A DNA stretch of 64,000 nucleotides. It comes from Paracentrotus lividus. Lineage: Eukaryota > Echinodermata > Echinoidea > Camarodonta > Echinidae. The position numbers were made by a program, and so were the translations under genes. Positions 58,571 to 64,000 of this stretch are shown piece by piece (position 1 is the stretch's first letter; every line of letters starts with the position of its first letter). The stretch is taken from NCBI GenBank assembly GCA_940671915.1, contig CALNVZ010003432.1, forward strand, positions 11,912,951 through 11,976,950. The letters are read 5' to 3'. A model generated the notes under the pieces. That model was not told the origin of the DNA, did not search any database, and saw only the letters and a list, made by a program, of their open reading frames with translations.

Positions 58571-61500
58571 AATGTACAAAGCCCTTGTCAAAAAAAAACA
58601 CTACATTGACAACAAACAGACGTAATCAGTGATACTGTTCAACGAAGGAGCTACTATATTGGTCTACGAGATTTACACGCGAGTACTGTAGCACTATAAG
58701 TGAAACCAATACTGATACTACACAATGAAGACTACAAGACACACAACTAATAAACTGGTAGACTCACAAAACAAGTCATTCCAAGATTACCACAGTACGA
58801 TCATCTAACCCGGCCAATAAACTTTTTTTCTACTACTACAAGTTGAACCTATTTACAGAGTTACGACTGCCACCAAACTAAGAGATATCTTATCGAACCT
58901 ATGCCATCTTGACACACACCGGACCGCTTACACTTAACCACCACCATACCACTCCTGGACGTTTCAAACCCCCAAACATAAGTTTAGATAAGGAAATTAA
59001 AACGATTTATCCCCTAACCCAAAACATCCTGAGTGTACTCCTTCCTGACCTACCTGCGATCCTCATGTCGCAGAGCTCACGGAGACCTCTGTACCTGACC
59101 TGCGGAGAGATTACCACTCGTTCACGTATTTTCTTTGTGTCAAGACACTTGGTTGACGTCGCAGGGTGACAGACATACGTACGGTCCCCCGCGGTTTACT
59201 TTCTATCTATGACACTGACCTACTAACTGCCGATCCACGAACGAGGACATCTAAAACCACTCAGAGTCAACACAACACAGGCGCTGCACGACACGAGACT
59301 AACCTTGAGGTTGTACGACACTACAACACAAAAACACACACCACGAACCACGTTAATGAATATGAAATTTACTTTCGTAACAGTCAGACTCCACCAGTGT
59401 GTCCACCACTTGTGATTAGACCTCTGTACACGAACTTACGATACGACGGTCCATTACTATCTCTACTCACCAGTCTCGACGTACTCTGTGACACTCACTA
59501 CGGAACACACAACATGTGTGGTGGTGACTTGCACCACTATTTCTACTATAACGTAGTTAGGGACGGTACCGAATGATAATAAACGAAATGTCAGTCACGT
59601 CACATCACGTGCTGACCGAAGAGTTATTCACTTGTGTAACTCATCACCTCCTACTAGTGGTTAATACCAACTAAAGATTTATTATGTATAGCGTTTTAAC
59701 GTCGATTTTCCTAGCTTGTCTTCGGGGGGGTTTCGTGACACCATATGTGTTGCACCATTATTGTCACACACTGTGGGACCACCTGTCGGGTTTTTTTTCC
59801 TCGGGCACATGATCATCTACGGGTACTTCCGTACCAAATACGTGTAACTATTGACGAGTTTACTCCGCTACTTCGAACTCACAGACTTATTCAACACAAG
59901 GCTACTTCACCACTTTATAACATACACTTGTCACTTATCAACCATACGTCATAAGAAACGATCACTATCACACATACAACTTCACACACCACTTACCTAC
60001 TTACCCACGGGGCCCGCGGAGAAACGCCGTGCCCGGGGGCTGGGGCTGCACGCCCCACCCCCACCCCAACCCCCCCCCCCCCCCCCCACTTTTTTTTTTC
60101 AGCCACCGTGTACCACACATACCTGCAAAACACACTGACCCACTACCACTTCGTGATTTTACTGCGCCTGTTCACGCCCCCCCCATTCGGCTCACGCCCC
60201 TCCACTTTCAACAACCGCCCCGCGCTCCTGTTACTACCTAGGGTGTTTTCGGGTGAGACCTACGGACCGACCATTTCTAGAACGTTACGCACTGGCGACA
60301 CGACTACTACTTTCACATCAAACGACGCTCAACACCCCACACACTGTTACTGGCCCTGTGGACGACACGCCACCAGTGTTCTCATAACAACTTTTTACAC
60401 TTACCTTGCGGGGCTCGGTGACATAATTGCTGCCGAGTGCTCGACCACTTCTATGCTAGACTTTGGACCCGCACAAAACACACACTTCAACCCTAACACT
60501 TTTTAACACATGACTATTGTACACTTACTGGGCGACTTCTTTTTACGGGCCCCCGGGCAACTGGTGGAACGGGGCCGGCCGACGACACGAACGGGGGGAC
60601 AAGACACACGACGACACGACACACTAAAACACTCACACTAACAAGACAACACGGAAACGGGAACAAACCACCAGAAAACGGGAACACAACGGGACGACGA
60701 CACGACACACGACATAACACAACGACACAGGGACACGACACGAAAGACGAACACGGGGTGGACGGACACACAGGGGAAACAGCACTCACCACACAACTTT
60801 CGACCTTTACACCCTTAGGGCGGCCACACACTTGACTAAACGTAGGGGGCACAACCACCAACACTTACACACGTTACAACCACTAGGGGGACCAACTACA
60901 CGACTTTTCACACATTTACACGGGGCGCCGACACTTGACACCTTTACAAACACTCTACACGGGGCGCGCACACGACTGGACTACTTAAACCTTAGGACGG
61001 GCTCTACACCACTTACACTCTACCCCAACACGTGACCCTCACACGCACATACGGGGAAACCCGACTTCTATCTTACAATTTACACACGGGTCGCACACAC
61101 ACTTGACTTCTTACGCGCCATACTAGGGTCCCACCACGCGACCCTACGACACCATACGGGGCGGTAGGGGCGCCACACATTGACACCACGCACAACACTA
61201 CGGGGCACATACTTACATATGTGTACTCGTTACACACTTTCCACACTATACTTAGGTACATTTTTACCAACTCCTCACACTCTCTCACGCCTTCACACCC
61301 CTCTACGGGCACAAACCACACCACCGCACTCACACCACTATCACTGCGGTCGTTACAACACACTCGTCTACACCTACACACTGATACTCTCCCTCACTGA
61401 CCTGACACACACTTGAACAGGTTCTTACGGTGGCACTACTTCACTACCTCTGTCTAAAGGACGGACGTACGTCTGCGTCACTGCACACTTACACCGCGTA

Positions 61501-64000
61501 CTAACGCACTACTGCTGCGACGACACGTTACTCCTGTACCTCACTGTACACTTTCGCCACTTTTGGACACGGTGGACTGACGGGTGGGGGGGGGGGGTCG
61601 GGCACCCTACCCCTATCTCAAGCACACACGAACACGGACTTGCACAACACACACAACACACAGCACTCACGACACACGGTTTTACTGACGGGCACCGACT
61701 GCCTTCCGCCACCCCAACAACAGTACTAAACCACACTACCACCGAACGTATACACACGAGAAACCTTCCCTCCCACACCTACGACGACTACATATTTTTT
61801 TTACACACCCACGTCAACACACTTACTTGGGGACGGGTCAACAGTCCTTAAACACACAGGAAACACACTCACCCCCACCCCACCCGCCCCTCACCACGAC
61901 GGACGAGGGGCTGACCGTGACACGACGACACGAACGGACAAACACACACACCACACCGCTTGGACCGCACGCTTTTTGCTCACACACACACAACACCACA
62001 ACAACACAACAACAACACAACACACACACAAAACCAACCACACCACACACTTTACATACATCACACTACACACAACACACTTTGTGTCCCCTCACCTCTG
62101 TTCGGTACACAGACACACAGCCTGGACTTCGCCTCCCGACTACTTCCGCACACGTTACACACACTCCGACACCACGGGAACGGGACACACGTGCACGGCG
62201 GCTGGGGACTTTCCCACACGTGTGACCGTCATACCACCACGACTGTGGACGTCCGACTACACTTCTTCCGTGTACGTACGCCCACGTACACGTACACCAC
62301 CGCTTCCACGTTTTTGACGCACTATTTTGACACACACTACTACGCCCTTCTTCACTACGGCTAACCGTTCTACGACACTTCCACCCTCCGTACGTCCACG
62401 CGACACACACCACGCGCTTACACAACTCCTCACACGAGACAAAATACTCGTTACCCCCCGTTCCCCACCCCCCGCCGTCGTTTTATCCCACTCCCAGCTC
62501 ACGCGATATCCCCCCCACCCCCGTCTTTTCCCCCGTTTCATCGTTTACCACTGTTTGTACTCACTCACTCTACACGGCACACTTTCCATCACACTACTAC
62601 TCACACACACTACACACGCTAACTGCTACCACGTCCACCAGACCACTTACCGTACTAGATACCGTTTGTGTGTTGTACACTCCTACTTATCTTCTACTCT
62701 ACTCTTTCTTACTGTATTCACTTGTTTTACTGACTGACACCACACACACTTACTCAACTACTCTACCTGCTACCTACTGAAACCGGGTACACGTCACTCC
62801 GTGGGGATCCGACACGAACAACGACACAACTGATTTTGGACCGCACACCGCGACCGTAACCTCACCCGTAACGTGTCTGTGGACCTGTACGCATTACACT
62901 GTCGTCCTTTGTCACTTTTTTTGCGACATTGACACCTACCCTCACGAACAACACGTTTTACTGGTTGACTCGGTACGTCACGTTGTGACATATACACTTT
63001 GACGCTTACTCACCACCGTTCACTACTTTCTTCACTTTTTTTTACACTTTTTTTTTTTTACTGACTGGCACAACTGCACACTACGTTTGCACGTTCTACT
63101 CCACACTTTTTTACACCTTACGACTTTACTGACTATGATGCGTTGCACACTACAACTGACACACACTTGACACTGTGTAACAACAACAACAACTGCACGT
63201 TTTCTCTTTTTTAACATCACACTTACTACACACACCACAACTTCCACTGTCCGTCACTTACACACTGACACTTTGCACGACCACGACCACTTACTATCTA
63301 ACACTACACACCTCACTGCGCACTTACACACCTCACTTTTGCATACCACTCACTTTTACTACTACCTCACTTCACACCAGTTACATACACACACTCTGTT
63401 ACCCTGCACACTACGTTTTACGCACACACTGGTTTTTCCCACCGAACTACCACCCTGACTCACACTCTACACCGTACGGTGACGGTATTTCGTTTACTTT
63501 ATTCACTTCTCACTCATCAACGTCACCCATTAACTGCATTTTGACACTTTTTACTCATACGACTACCTGCAATGACCCCGGACACCACTCTGACTGACGA
63601 GACTCACTACACACTTATAACCACACTCACTACCACACACACCGGTACTACACTGACCGCAACACACTCGCCCACCTCCGCTTTTATGACACATACACTA
63701 CTTGATACGAGGACGACTACTTCAGGTTGGTGACCACACACTGACTTGTTACACTTTACTACTTACTAATCACTTTCCACACACGACGGGGGGCACACTA
63801 CCACGCACGCACTCACACTACCAACTTACGCACTTACACCACTGTACTGTACTACACTGACACCTACTTTTTACACACACACACACGGTGGCGTCCGCAC
63901 TGGCGCCCCCCCCCCCCACGGCCTGACTTCCACTCACCTTACACTCATAACTTGTGCCACGGCTTACACAACACTTACCGGCGGGCTACAGTACGTGCGC
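58570..64000. other. G-depleted, CAC-rich sequence without genes
   Basis: The + strand is made of CAC, ACAC, TTAC and ACGAC words (62041-62100: 25 C, 3 G). Long Thr/His/Pro-rich frames arise because stop codons are rare in such text. None resembles a protein family. No tandem period is evident. Confidence 0.6.

Noticed and set aside
58909-62737. Many overlapping frames of 90-136 codons rich in Thr, His and Pro
   Set aside because: They occur in all three + frames of G-poor text, where stop codons are rare. No motif or family resemblance.

Overview
The window is nuclear DNA from a multicellular animal. It has spliced genes with GT-AG introns, mobile elements in nearly every intron and about 35% GC by eye. 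The gene content (LRRC27, HTRA2) is metazoan. The repeat content suggests a marine invertebrate, most likely an echinoderm: a tRNA-derived SINE, palindromic MITEs, a minisatellite-bearing Helitron-like element and abundant TACATGTA words. The species assignment is inference.

Two genes can be read with confidence and they converge. (1) A complete LRRC27 homologue lies on + at 3243-28993. Its 11 coding exons join with consistent phases into a 1533-nt reading frame (510 residues): acidic N-terminus, five leucine-rich repeats, then a charged helical C-terminal half. (2) The 3' five coding exons of HTRA2 (mitochondrial Omi protease) lie on - at 40426-34857. They cover the His/Asp/Ser triad and the PDZ domain. 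The N-terminal exons are lost in or beyond a 517-bp N gap (40437-40953). The two stop codons are 5.9 kb apart, tail to tail.

Mobile DNA: a piggyBac-like TTAA element (11460-12240), two copies of a TTAA-flanked palindrome (16487-17057 and 37329-37915), a Helentron/HINE-like element with about seven 145-bp repeats carrying DR1 motifs (21262-22651), a nested MITE pair (31551-32035), several other TIR elements, and tRNA-Thr-derived SINEs.

The most interesting signals are local tandem duplications at exon edges. The last about 12 codons of LRRC27 and the start of its 3' UTR have been copied into a six-unit array. One unit of that array was then entered by a hairpin element whose loop is telomeric repeat. 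HTRA2 has a duplicated exon end that could be read as an in-frame 51-nt mini-exon.

From about 41.9 kb to 53.35 kb and from about 58.6 kb to the end, the sequence breaks into blocks with strange, strand-asymmetric composition (GA-rich, CT-rich, GT-rich, C-depleted, G-depleted) and no credible genes. I regard these as probably poor base calls, but a real structure cannot be excluded from one window. The stretch 53.35-58.57 kb looks like ordinary intergenic DNA.
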